From: Flavobacterium buctense
GTDB taxonomy: Bacteria; Bacteroidota; Bacteroidia; Flavobacteriales; Flavobacteriaceae
DNA: 64,000 nt
Assembly (NCBI RefSeq): GCF_014486695.1
Contig: NZ_JACTAB010000003.1
Location: forward strand, 124,001 to 188,000
Direction: 5' to 3'
The position numbers and the translations under genes are program-made. The notes beneath the pieces are model-generated. The model was not told where the DNA came from and searched no databases. It worked only from the letters and a program-made list of their open reading frames with translations. Positions 17,125 through 24,776 of the stretch are shown in pieces (within the stretch, counting starts at the first letter, position 1; every line of letters begins with the position of its first letter).

Positions 17125-19296
17125 ATGAGATGGTTATTATTCATATTACTATTTCAAACGCTCGGCTTTAGTCAAAGAAAAGTCGCGATATCGCCTGCAG
17201 ACAGCACAGCATATTACATAGACTTGGCCAATTTTAACAAAAAAATCAACAACTACAAATCTTCGTTATACTTTTCTCAGAAAGCGATTAACTATGCCCA
17301 ATTAAAAGGCAATACCCAACAAAAGTCAGACGCACTTTACTCTTTAGGCACAACCTATTTCGAACTTAAAAAATATGAAGATGCTGTAGAAGTTTTTTCT
17401 AAATGCGCTGCTTTATTAAGTTCGATTCCTCCTTCAAGCCAACAAGCGATTTGCTATTACAATATGGGCATGTGCTACATGAATTTGGATGAATTTGCTA
17501 AAGCAGAACTCAATTTCAACAAATCACAAGCCGTTTATAACATTTTAAAAATAGATGCTTCCGAACCTTTAAAACTTCAAAAAGGAATTTTGTACAAAAA
17601 CAAAGGCAAAACCGAATTAGCCTCAAAATTATTCAATGAAATTATTTCAAAATCTGACATGGAAGACATCTATAAATCCAAAGCAGAAGCCTTATATCAA
17701 ATGGGCACCATTGAAGAAAGCCTAAACCACAATAACCTTGCAATTAACTACTTGAACAGAGCTTTAGTTTTAAATGCACGAGAGAAGAATTTAGACCAAA
17801 AAGCAGCCATATTGCTATCCCTTAGTCGAACCAATGAAAAACTGCTGAACCTAAAAAAATCACATGACTATTTAAAAGAACACATGGAAATCAAAGACAG
17901 TCTTTCCATTTTGAGCAATCAAAAACTGGATGCCAATGATTACCAAGAATTCAAAGAAAGCGAGCGAATGAAAGCGCTTGAACAAATGACGAAAGAGAAT
18001 GAAGCCCAACAAAAAACCAATAAATTTGTTAAGCTGATCAGTATTTTAGCCATTGCTTTAATCTCTATCTTATCGCTTTTAAGTTTGTCTTTATACAAAA
18101 ACAACATCATTCGAACGCGTTCTAATGAGCTGCTTCAAGAGAAAAACATTGAACTGCAAATGGCCAAAGAGAAAGCCGAAAAAGCCTCTAAAGCGAGAGC
18201 CGAATTTCTTTCGACTGTAAGTCATGAATTGAGAACTCCATTGAATGCAATCAATGGGATTACCCATTTGTTGATTGAAGACAATCCGAAGCAAACCCAA
18301 TTGCATTACTTGAATTCCTTAAAGTTTTCAGGAAATTACCTGCTGACATTTATCAATGAAATTTTAGAAATCAACCGAATTGACTCAAGTAATATTGAAA
18401 TTGAATATATCGACTTTAATTTGAAACAGTTGTTGGCAGACATACAGAACTCAATGAATGAAATTGCCACCAAGAACAACAACAAATTCACTTTAGAAAT
18501 AGACAAAAACATACCGGAAATAGTATTAGGTGATCCAACAAAATTATCGCAAATATTCATCAACTTAATCAATAATGCCCTGAAGTTTACTAAAAACGGG
18601 GAAGTGACTGTTATTGCCAAATTGGTTGATCAAGGCAGTGATTTCTCCCGAATCAACTTTGAGATACGCGATACCGGAATCGGAATACCGGAAGAAAAGC
18701 AAGAAACCATTTTTGACAGTTTCTCTCAGGGTTCTATTGAAATTAATCGAAAATATGGCGGAACCGGCTTAGGACTAACCATCGTAAAAAAACTGGTTGA
18801 TTTGTTAGGTGGTGAAATCGGACTGAAAAGTGAAGTCGGCGTAGGAACTTCTTTTGCCTTCGAACTCAATTTACACAACGGAAGTCAAGAAATACAAACC
18901 GAAAAACCTGTCCTTTATTCGGATGATATTTTAGTAGGTAAAAATGTTTTGGTAGTAGAAGACAACAAAATCAACCAAATGGTAACCAAAAAAATGTTAG
19001 AAAATAAAGGGATGAAATGCAAAATCGTCGACAACGGCGAAGAAGCTATTGAAGTCATGCGTGCCGAAAATGATTATGATTTAGTACTAATGGATGTGCA
19101 TTTACCCGGAATTAACGGAACCATAGCTACACAAAATATCCGAGAATTTGAAACCCAAAAACCCATCATCGCTCTAACGGCCATTTCATTAAACGAAAAC
19201 CGAGAAATGTTGTTATCTTTCGGAATGACAGATGTAATCACCAAACCTTTCGATCCAGAAAATTTTTATAGGGTAATTGCGTTGAATTTAGTTTAA
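17125..19296 (+). CDS. Hybrid histidine kinase with N-terminal TPR sensor region
   Basis: A 723-residue protein. It begins with a signal peptide, followed by about five TPR-like units (residues 30-270, periplasmic), a short coiled coil and one membrane span (about 302-325). Next come a second coiled coil, HisKA with the phospho-histidine in STVSHELRTPLN (near 366), and HATPase_c with NLINNALKFTKNG, DTGIGIP and GGTGLGLTIVKK. It ends in a receiver domain (about 610-723) with VVEDN, the phospho-aspartate in VLMDVHLPG (near 655) and the lysine in ITKPFDP. It has no separate output domain, so a phosphotransfer partner elsewhere is likely. It is transcribed alone, between gap and the convergent nucleoside phosphorylase. 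Confidence 0.93.
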   Translation: MRWLLFILLFQTLGFSQRKVAISPADSTAYYIDLANFNKKINNYKSSLYFSQKAINYAQLKGNTQQKSDALYSLGTTYFELKKYEDAVEVFSKCAALLSSIPPSSQQAICYYNMGMCYMNLDEFAKAELNFNKSQAVYNILKIDASEPLKLQKGILYKNKGKTELASKLFNEIISKSDMEDIYKSKAEALYQMGTIEESLNHNNLAINYLNRALVLNAREKNLDQKAAILLSLSRTNEKLLNLKKSHDYLKEHMEIKDSLSILSNQKLDANDYQEFKESERMKALEQMTKENEAQQKTNKFVKLISILAIALISILSLLSLSLYKNNIIRTRSNELLQEKNIELQMAKEKAEKASKARAEFLSTVSHELRTPLNAINGITHLLIEDNPKQTQLHYLNSLKFSGNYLLTFINEILEINRIDSSNIEIEYIDFNLKQLLADIQNSMNEIATKNNNKFTLEIDKNIPEIVLGDPTKLSQIFINLINNALKFTKNGEVTVIAKLVDQGSDFSRINFEIRDTGIGIPEEKQETIFDSFSQGSIEINRKYGGTGLGLTIVKKLVDLLGGEIGLKSEVGVGTSFAFELNLHNGSQEIQTEKPVLYSDDILVGKNVLVVEDNKINQMVTKKMLENKGMKCKIVDNGEEAIEVMRAENDYDLVLMDVHLPGINGTIATQNIREFETQKPIIALTAISLNENREMLLSFGMTDVITKPFDPENFYRVIALNLV

Positions 19297-20105
19297 TACT
19301 GAAGAATCAACTCCTTAATCAACTGTCTTACTTTGGGTTCAGCTTCATTGGCCGCTTTTAAAACTTCTTCATGGGTAATGTTTTCCAAATGTTCTTCACT
19401 GCCAATATCAGTAATCACCGAAATCCCAAAAGTCTCTAATTCCATGTGTCTTGCCACAATTACTTCAGGAACCGTTGACATTCCGACACAATCAGCACCA
19501 ATCACTTTGACCATTTTATATTCATGCAAGGTTTCAAAAGTTGGTCCTTGCAATCCAAGATAAACACCATCTTGTAATTCAATGTTAGAAGCACGTGCAA
19601 TCTCTTTGATTTTGGCAATCATTTTGATACTGTATGGTTCGTTCATATTTACAAATCGAGGCCCGAAACGCGGATCATTCTTGCCTCTTAATGGATGTTC
19701 CGGCATCATGTTGACATGGTCGGTAATGATGGCGATTGTCCCTACTTTATAATTCGGATTCACACCACCGGAAGCATTGGACACAATGAGTTTACTCACG
19801 CCTATATATTTCATAACTCTTACGGGAAAAGTAACTTCTTGCATCGAATAGCCTTCATAATAATGAAATCTTCCTTGCATCGCCACTACTTTTTTATCGC
19901 CAATAGTTCCAAATACTAAAGCGCCTTTATGCCCTTCTACAGTAGATACCGGAAAATTAGGGATTTCATTATAAGGCAAAGTAAATTCGATTGCAATATC
20001 GTCTGTAAAACTGCCTAATCCCGAGCCTAAAATTACACCGTATTCAGGAGTAAAATTGGTTTTATGCTTAATGTAATTAACCGTTTCTTGTACAAGTTCC
20101 CACAT
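19293..20105 (-). CDS. Purine-nucleoside phosphorylase, trimeric type
   Basis: A 270-residue enzyme that splits purine nucleosides with phosphate. It has VILGSGLG near 25, QGRFHYYEGY near 77-86, SNASGGV near 111, GPTFET near 185 and GMSTVPEV for the base pocket. Its start lies 29 bp inside the end of lpxK, so it probably relies on lpxK transcription. It converges with the hybrid kinase gene, with a 4-bp overlap of the two stop regions. Confidence 0.93.
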   Translation of the reverse strand: MWELVQETVNYIKHKTNFTPEYGVILGSGLGSFTDDIAIEFTLPYNEIPNFPVSTVEGHKGALVFGTIGDKKVVAMQGRFHYYEGYSMQEVTFPVRVMKYIGVSKLIVSNASGGVNPNYKVGTIAIITDHVNMMPEHPLRGKNDPRFGPRFVNMNEPYSIKMIAKIKEIARASNIELQDGVYLGLQGPTFETLHEYKMVKVIGADCVGMSTVPEVIVARHMELETFGISVITDIGSEEHLENITHEEVLKAANEAEPKVRQLIKELILQY

Positions 20106-21096
20106 AGTTTAAAATAATTTGGTCAAAAGTATCACTGTGCTTTATCAGCTTACTTTTGATTGGTAAATAATATAATTGTGCTCCGAAAATAGCAGCTTCC
20201 AAACGTACAAAATCCTTTTCGGTTGTAACGATAATTGTGTCGATGGCTTGGCTTTTAATATTCAAAATATCGCTTTCGGTAAAATGATGATGGTCAGCAA
20301 AAGTCATAACCACATCATTATCAGATTGCAGATAATCAAAAAACGGTTTTGGCTTAGCAATACCGGCTAACAATAATTTTTCCTGTAATTTGACTTTGGC
20401 CACTTCCAAACTACTGCTTTGGTTATATACCTTATCATCATAATCTACAAAGCTGAAGAAAATAGGCATGTCTAGACCAATTTTCTTCTTGATATTTTCC
20501 TGCGCAAGATCCGGAATGTTTGGCGGACATTTGGTGACAATTATCATATTGGCTCTTTTAGCGCCATTCCGACTTTCGCGAAGATTTCCGGTTGGCAATA
20601 GATAATCATCACAAAACAACTCGTCATAAGCGGTTAGAAGAATATAAAATCCGGCTTTAACCTTACGGTGTTGAAAGGCATCATCGAGTAAAATCACTTC
20701 CGGCTTATCTTTTTGTGCCAATAGTTGAGTGATACCGTTTCGTCGGTCAGCATCGACGGCAACTTGTATTTGTGGAAATTTTCTATAATACTGAAACGGT
20801 TCGTCTCCAAGCATTGCCGCATTGGCATTGGCATCCGCCAAAATAAAACCTTCCGATTTTCTTTTGTAACCCCGACTAAGTGTAGCCACTTTATAATTAG
20901 GAGAAAGTAAACGAATTAAATACTCAATTTGTGGTGTTTTGCCGGTTCCGCCAACGCTGAGATTTCCAACAGCAATGACTGGTATGTCGAAAGAATACGA
21001 TTTTAGTATACCTTTATCATAAAGATAATTTCTAACGGAAGTGACAAAGCCATAAAGAATGGCAAAAGGGAAAAGTAATTTTCGCAACAAAATCAT
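20077..21096 (-). CDS. lpxK: Tetraacyldisaccharide 4'-kinase
   Basis: A 339-residue lipid A kinase with an N-terminal membrane-associated helix (LLFPFAILYGFVTSVRNYLYDKG) and a Walker A motif in VGNLSVGGTGKTP (near 42-54). Further landmarks are LSRGYKRKS (near 74) and LLDDAFQHRKV (near 135). It phosphorylates the lipid A precursor at the inner membrane. The promoter element at 21101-21108 ends only 4 bp from the ATG, so the transcript may be leaderless. The nucleoside phosphorylase gene overlaps its 3' end. Confidence 0.95.
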   Translation of the reverse strand: MILLRKLLFPFAILYGFVTSVRNYLYDKGILKSYSFDIPVIAVGNLSVGGTGKTPQIEYLIRLLSPNYKVATLSRGYKRKSEGFILADANANAAMLGDEPFQYYRKFPQIQVAVDADRRNGITQLLAQKDKPEVILLDDAFQHRKVKAGFYILLTAYDELFCDDYLLPTGNLRESRNGAKRANMIIVTKCPPNIPDLAQENIKKKIGLDMPIFFSFVDYDDKVYNQSSSLEVAKVKLQEKLLLAGIAKPKPFFDYLQSDNDVVMTFADHHHFTESDILNIKSQAIDTIIVTTEKDFVRLEAAIFGAQLYYLPIKSKLIKHSDTFDQIILNYVGTCTRNG

Positions 21097-21100
21097 AGTA

Positions 21101-21108
21101 CGAAAGTA
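21101..21108 (-). promoter_or_regulatory. Promoter -7 element of lpxK, very close to the ATG
   Basis: On the minus strand TACTTTCG matches TAnnTTTG in all but one fixed position and lies 4 bp from the lpxK ATG. The predicted start of transcription falls at or beside the start codon. Confidence 0.45.
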
Positions 21109-21117
21109 ACGATTTTT

Positions 21118-21125
21118 TATCTTTG
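21118..21125 (+). promoter_or_regulatory. Promoter -7 element of the secreted protein gene at 21154
   Basis: TATCTTTG is a perfect -7 consensus, 28 bp before the ATG, and divergent from the lpxK element 10 bp away. Confidence 0.5.
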
Positions 21126-21153
21126 AATGAAAATATTACTGTTCCATTAACTA

Positions 21154-21723
21154 ATGAAAACATTCAACCTGCATTTTCTTTTACTGTTTCTGTTCATCTC
21201 ACCATTGTCATTTTCGCAAGAAGCAGACAATACGGCTATCCTTAAAATCATTTTTACCAAATATTACAAAAATGAAAAAGTCATCGCCAAAGGCAGATTA
21301 CAACTTTTAAATTTCTATTGTGGCAAAGCTCCGAATAACGAAGAAATACTGGAAGTTATTTCGAAAAACGATTTGCTAAAAAAGAATGCTACTGAAATCA
21401 AAAAACAAATTGTAATTGGTCTCAATGAAGATTGGTCAAAGGAATACAATCTCCTATTTGACAACCAACACCAATATCTAAAAAGCAAAGTCAATACCTG
21501 TTTGTCTTTAGAAGAATTTCAAAAAGTCTCAGAACAATACGGCGAAAACAACCAACGTTTGCTTATCGTCAATAAACCCATTTACTTTACCAATAGCCAA
21601 TTTGCATTAGTTAGAGTGGCCTTTTACAGAAATATCGAACACAATAGCGGTCGATTTCTGTTACTCGAAAAAGTCAATGGCGAATGGATAATTAAGGAAT
21701 ATTTAAACGAATGGGCGACTTAA
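21154..21723 (+). CDS. Secreted protein of unknown function
   Basis: A 189-residue protein with a clear signal peptide (residues 1-21, hydrophobic LLLFLFISPLSFS). The mature part is mixed charged and hydrophobic with two cysteines, and the C-terminal half (FALVRVAFYRN, GRFLLLEKVNGEWIIKEYL) looks like beta strands of an NTF2-like or similar small fold. No family recognised. It has its own promoter element and is followed by a CAGTC repeat and the Nif3 gene. Confidence 0.75.
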   Translation: MKTFNLHFLLLFLFISPLSFSQEADNTAILKIIFTKYYKNEKVIAKGRLQLLNFYCGKAPNNEEILEVISKNDLLKKNATEIKKQIVIGLNEDWSKEYNLLFDNQHQYLKSKVNTCLSLEEFQKVSEQYGENNQRLLIVNKPIYFTNSQFALVRVAFYRNIEHNSGRFLLLEKVNGEWIIKEYLNEWAT

Positions 21724-21725
21724 TA

Positions 21726-21747
21726 AGTTTTCAGTCGCAGTCACAGT
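21726..21747 (+). repeat. Dispersed CAGTC-rich repeat, copy 1
   Basis: This 22-bp stretch reads AGTTTTCAGTCGCAGTCAC followed by AGT, built from a CAGTCn hexamer. A second copy with two differences is at 57874-57895 and a shorter inverted copy at 58228-58243. It lies between two + strand genes. Confidence 0.6.
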
Positions 21748-21771
21748 ATTCAGCTAGCAGATAACCTCAAT

Positions 21772-22866
21772 ATGAAAATTAAAGAAATACAATCCGTTTT
21801 AGAAGAAATGGCGCCTTTGGCTTATGCCGAAGACTTTGACAACGTTGGCCTACTAGTTGGTGATGCCAATACCGAAGCCACCGGAATTTTAGTTTGCCAC
21901 GATGCTTTAGAAACTGTCATTGACGAAGCTATTGCCAAGAAATGTAATTTGGTGGTTTGCTTCCATCCTATTATTTTTTCTGGGTTGAAGAAAATTACCG
22001 GTAAAAATTATGTGGAACGCGTTGTGTTGAAAGCCATCAAAAACGATATCGCCATTTATGCGGTTCATACCGCTTTAGACAATCACAAACACGGTGTAAA
22101 TAAGATTTTCAGTGATGCTTTAGGTTTAACCCATACCAAAATTTTGGTACCCAAGAAAAACTTCATCCAAAAACTCGTAACCTATACCATTCCGGAAAAC
22201 ATCGAAACTTTACGGAACGCGCTTTTCGATGCCGGAGCCGGAAAAATTGGCAATTACGAAGATTGCAGTTTCAACTCTAAAGGAATCGGAACTTATATGG
22301 GCAACGAAGACAGTAATCCTGAAATCGGGAATCGCTTCGAATTTGTGGAAAATGAAGAAATCAAAATCGAAGTGACTTTTGAAAAACATTTGCAATCCAA
22401 AGTGCTGAAAGCCTTATTCTCCAATCATGTTTACGAAGAAGTCGCTTATGAAATTTACGAGCTCCAAAATGCAAACCAAAACATAGGTCTTGGCATGATA
22501 GGAGAACTCGAAAAACCTATGAGTGAAACTGATTTTCTCGTGTTTGTTAAAGATAAAATGCAATGCGGCGGCATTCGCCACAGTGAATTATTAGGTAAAC
22601 CAATCCAAAAAGTAGCCGTTCTTGGTGGTTCTGGAAGTTTTGCGATTAGTAATGCCAAACAAGCCGGAGCCGATATTTTTCTGACCGCCGATTTGAAGTA
22701 CCACAACTTTTATGAAGCTGAAAATCAACTCGTTTTAGCCGATATCGGACACTTTGAAAGCGAAAGATTTACAAAAAATTATATTGTTGATTTTCTTAAG
22801 AAAAAAATCCTTAATTTTGCCATCATTTTTTCGGAAGAAAATACAAATCCAGTTAAGTACTTATAA
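21772..22866 (+). CDS. Nif3-like dinuclear metal centre protein
   Basis: A 364-residue protein of the Nif3/YbgI family (also listed as GTP cyclohydrolase I type 2 homolog). Metal-binding residues appear in VVCFHPIIFSG (near 64), AVHTALDNHKHGVN (near 102) and ADIGHFESE near the C-terminus. The central insertion of about 110 residues found in longer family members is present. It is 3 bp upstream of the zinc-ribbon-family gene, so the two form an operon, a common pairing in Bacteroidota. The biochemical role is not settled. Confidence 0.92.
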   Translation: MKIKEIQSVLEEMAPLAYAEDFDNVGLLVGDANTEATGILVCHDALETVIDEAIAKKCNLVVCFHPIIFSGLKKITGKNYVERVVLKAIKNDIAIYAVHTALDNHKHGVNKIFSDALGLTHTKILVPKKNFIQKLVTYTIPENIETLRNALFDAGAGKIGNYEDCSFNSKGIGTYMGNEDSNPEIGNRFEFVENEEIKIEVTFEKHLQSKVLKALFSNHVYEEVAYEIYELQNANQNIGLGMIGELEKPMSETDFLVFVKDKMQCGGIRHSELLGKPIQKVAVLGGSGSFAISNAKQAGADIFLTADLKYHNFYEAENQLVLADIGHFESERFTKNYIVDFLKKKILNFAIIFSEENTNPVKYL

Positions 22867-22869
22867 AAT

Positions 22870-23649
22870 ATGGCGACTACAAAAGAACTAAGTGTTGAAG
22901 ACAAATTAAGAGCTATCTACGACCTGCAAATCATAGATACAAGAATTGATGAAATCAGAAACGTTAGAGGAGAATTACCTTTAGAAGTGGAAGATTTAGA
23001 AGATGAAGTTACTGGCTTAAGCACTCGTTTAGACAAATTAAAAAGCGATTTGGTTGCAATCGAAGAGCAAATCAAAACTAAAAAAAGTGCCATCGAAGAG
23101 CATCAGGCGGCCATCAAAAAATACACCGAACAACAAAAAAATGTTCGTAACAACAGAGAGTTTAACTCTTTAACTAAAGAAGTAGAATTCCAAGAATTGG
23201 AAATCCAATTGGCTGAAAAACAAATCAAAGAATTAAAAGCTTCTATCGATCACAAGAAAGAAGTCATTTCTAGTTCGAAAGAAAAATTAGACCAAAAAAC
23301 TTCGCATTTAAAACACAAAAAAGCTGAGTTGAACGACATCATGGCCGAAACCCAAAAAGAAGAAAACTTCTTAATGGAAAAATCAGCTGAGTTTGAAGCA
23401 TTAATCGAAGAAAGATTATTAGCGGCTTACAAAAGAATCCGTTCAAGCGTTCGCAACGGTTTAGCAGTAGTTTCAATCGAGCGTGGTGCTTCAGCCGGTT
23501 CGTTTTTTACGATTCCACCACAAACCCAAGTAGAAATCGCCGCTCGCAAAAAAATCATCACTGATGAGCACTCAGGAAGAATCTTAGTAGATGCTTCACT
23601 AGCAGACGAAGAAAGAGAGAAAATGCAAAAATTATTTGCTCACCTATAA
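22870..23649 (+). CDS. Coiled-coil protein of the C4-type zinc-ribbon family, without cysteines
   Basis: A 259-residue protein made of a long coiled coil (about 40-185) and a C-terminal domain at the place of the C4 zinc ribbon (about 195-259: GLAVVSIERGASAGSFFTIPPQ and HSGRILVD). Family members such as CT398/CdsZ-type proteins have two CxxC pairs there. This protein has no cysteine at all, so it cannot form the zinc site. It is probably cytoplasmic. It follows the Nif3 gene by 3 bp and ends before a strong terminator. Confidence 0.88.
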   Translation: MATTKELSVEDKLRAIYDLQIIDTRIDEIRNVRGELPLEVEDLEDEVTGLSTRLDKLKSDLVAIEEQIKTKKSAIEEHQAAIKKYTEQQKNVRNNREFNSLTKEVEFQELEIQLAEKQIKELKASIDHKKEVISSSKEKLDQKTSHLKHKKAELNDIMAETQKEENFLMEKSAEFEALIEERLLAAYKRIRSSVRNGLAVVSIERGASAGSFFTIPPQTQVEIAARKKIITDEHSGRILVDASLADEEREKMQKLFAHL

Positions 23650-23655
23650 TAATTA

Positions 23656-23680
23656 ATCCCGACTCGCTCGGGATTTTTTT
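23656..23680 (+). terminator. Terminator of the Nif3 operon
   Basis: ATCCCGA (23656-23662) pairs with TCGGGAT (23668-23674) around a CTCGC loop, followed by a T tract that runs directly into the next ATG at 23681. Confidence 0.85.
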
Positions 23681-24526
23681 ATGAAGAAAATCCAGTATTT
23701 TTTGATCACCAAAACCGTTGGTTTATACATCAACCTAATCAGCTATTTCTTCCCGGAAAAGGCCAAACAAATCGCCTACGCCATTTTCAGCCAACCGAGA
23801 AAAGGAAAAATCAAAAACGGTAAACTGCCCAAAACTTTACAAAACGCCCAACAAGAAACTTTGCATTACAACGGCGAAGATTTCCAAACCTATATTTGGC
23901 AAGGTTCCGAAGAGATTATCCTTTTACTTCACGGCTGGGAAAGCAACGCTTCACGCTGGAAAAAACTTTTGAACCAACTAAAACCCTTAGGTAAAACCAT
24001 CATCGCTATCGATGCACCGGGTCACGGATTAAGCTCGGGCAAAGAATTCAACGCACCACGTTACGCCGAATTCATTCACGTTTTGACCCAAAAATACAAC
24101 CCCAAAACCCTAATCGGCCATTCTATCGGCGGTGCGGCGATTACTTATTATTTGCACAAATATCCTAACGACCACATCGAGAAAATCGTACTGCTCGGCG
24201 CACCGTCAAGCTTCAAAAAAATCAGCGATAACTTTGTCAACATTCTGAGCCTGAACAACAAAATGAAAAACCTTTTAGAAGCTTATTATCAGGAAAAATT
24301 CAATATTCATATTAATGAGTTTTCCGGACACCTGTTCGCCAAAAACTTCCCGCAAAAAGCCATCATCGCCCACGATATTCACGATAACGTCATCCTCGTA
24401 GAAGAAGGCAGAATGTACGCTTCCGCATGGAAAAATTCGACATACATCGAAACTCAAGGCTTAGGCCACAGCATGCACGACAAAGAATTGTACCAAAAAA
24501 TAGTAGCATTTGTTTCAGAAGCGTAA
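23681..24526 (+). CDS. Alpha/beta hydrolase
   Basis: A 281-residue serine hydrolase. The oxyanion region is LLLHGWESNASRW near 85-97, the nucleophile is in LIGHSIGGA near 146, and the histidine is in GLGHSMHD near 262. An N-terminal hydrophobic helix (VGLYINLISYFF) may contact the membrane. The ATG comes right after the T tract of a terminator, with no room for a leader. Translation would depend on read-through, so either that terminator is leaky or a promoter sits inside the previous gene. Substrate unknown. Confidence 0.85.
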   Translation: MKKIQYFLITKTVGLYINLISYFFPEKAKQIAYAIFSQPRKGKIKNGKLPKTLQNAQQETLHYNGEDFQTYIWQGSEEIILLLHGWESNASRWKKLLNQLKPLGKTIIAIDAPGHGLSSGKEFNAPRYAEFIHVLTQKYNPKTLIGHSIGGAAITYYLHKYPNDHIEKIVLLGAPSSFKKISDNFVNILSLNNKMKNLLEAYYQEKFNIHINEFSGHLFAKNFPQKAIIAHDIHDNVILVEEGRMYASAWKNSTYIETQGLGHSMHDKELYQKIVAFVSEA

Positions 24527-24554
24527 AGGCTTGCGCTTTCTTGTTGTCCCTTTT

Positions 24555-24596
24555 CCCGCTATTCGCGCTACATGGTAGCCGCTTCTATCGGGGCTA
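24555..24596. repeat. REP-like intergenic element, copy 1
   Basis: The element runs from CCCGCTATTCGCGCTA to CCGCTTCTATCGGGGCTA. The last 18 bases match those of the element at 30203-30220 in all but three positions. Both copies lie just after the 3' ends of + strand genes, with CCCGCT near the left end. Copy 1 lacks the long internal stem of copy 2. Confidence 0.55.
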
Positions 24597-24776
24597 GATA
24601 GGTTTTGTCTTTTATATCAGTCACTTTAAAAACCTGAAAATCAACACCCCAAAAACAAAACACTTTGGGCAAAAACATCTTTTTAGCTTTTCTGCAAAAA
24701 AAGTAGCGACCAAAAACAAATATTTCCTATTTTTAACAAAATCATTACCTATTAACATTACAAACTATTCCAAAAC

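Noticed and set aside
24597..24776. Small RNA or riboswitch in the cphA leader
   Set aside because: No conserved fold, terminator or promoter pair was recognised beyond the REP-like element upstream.
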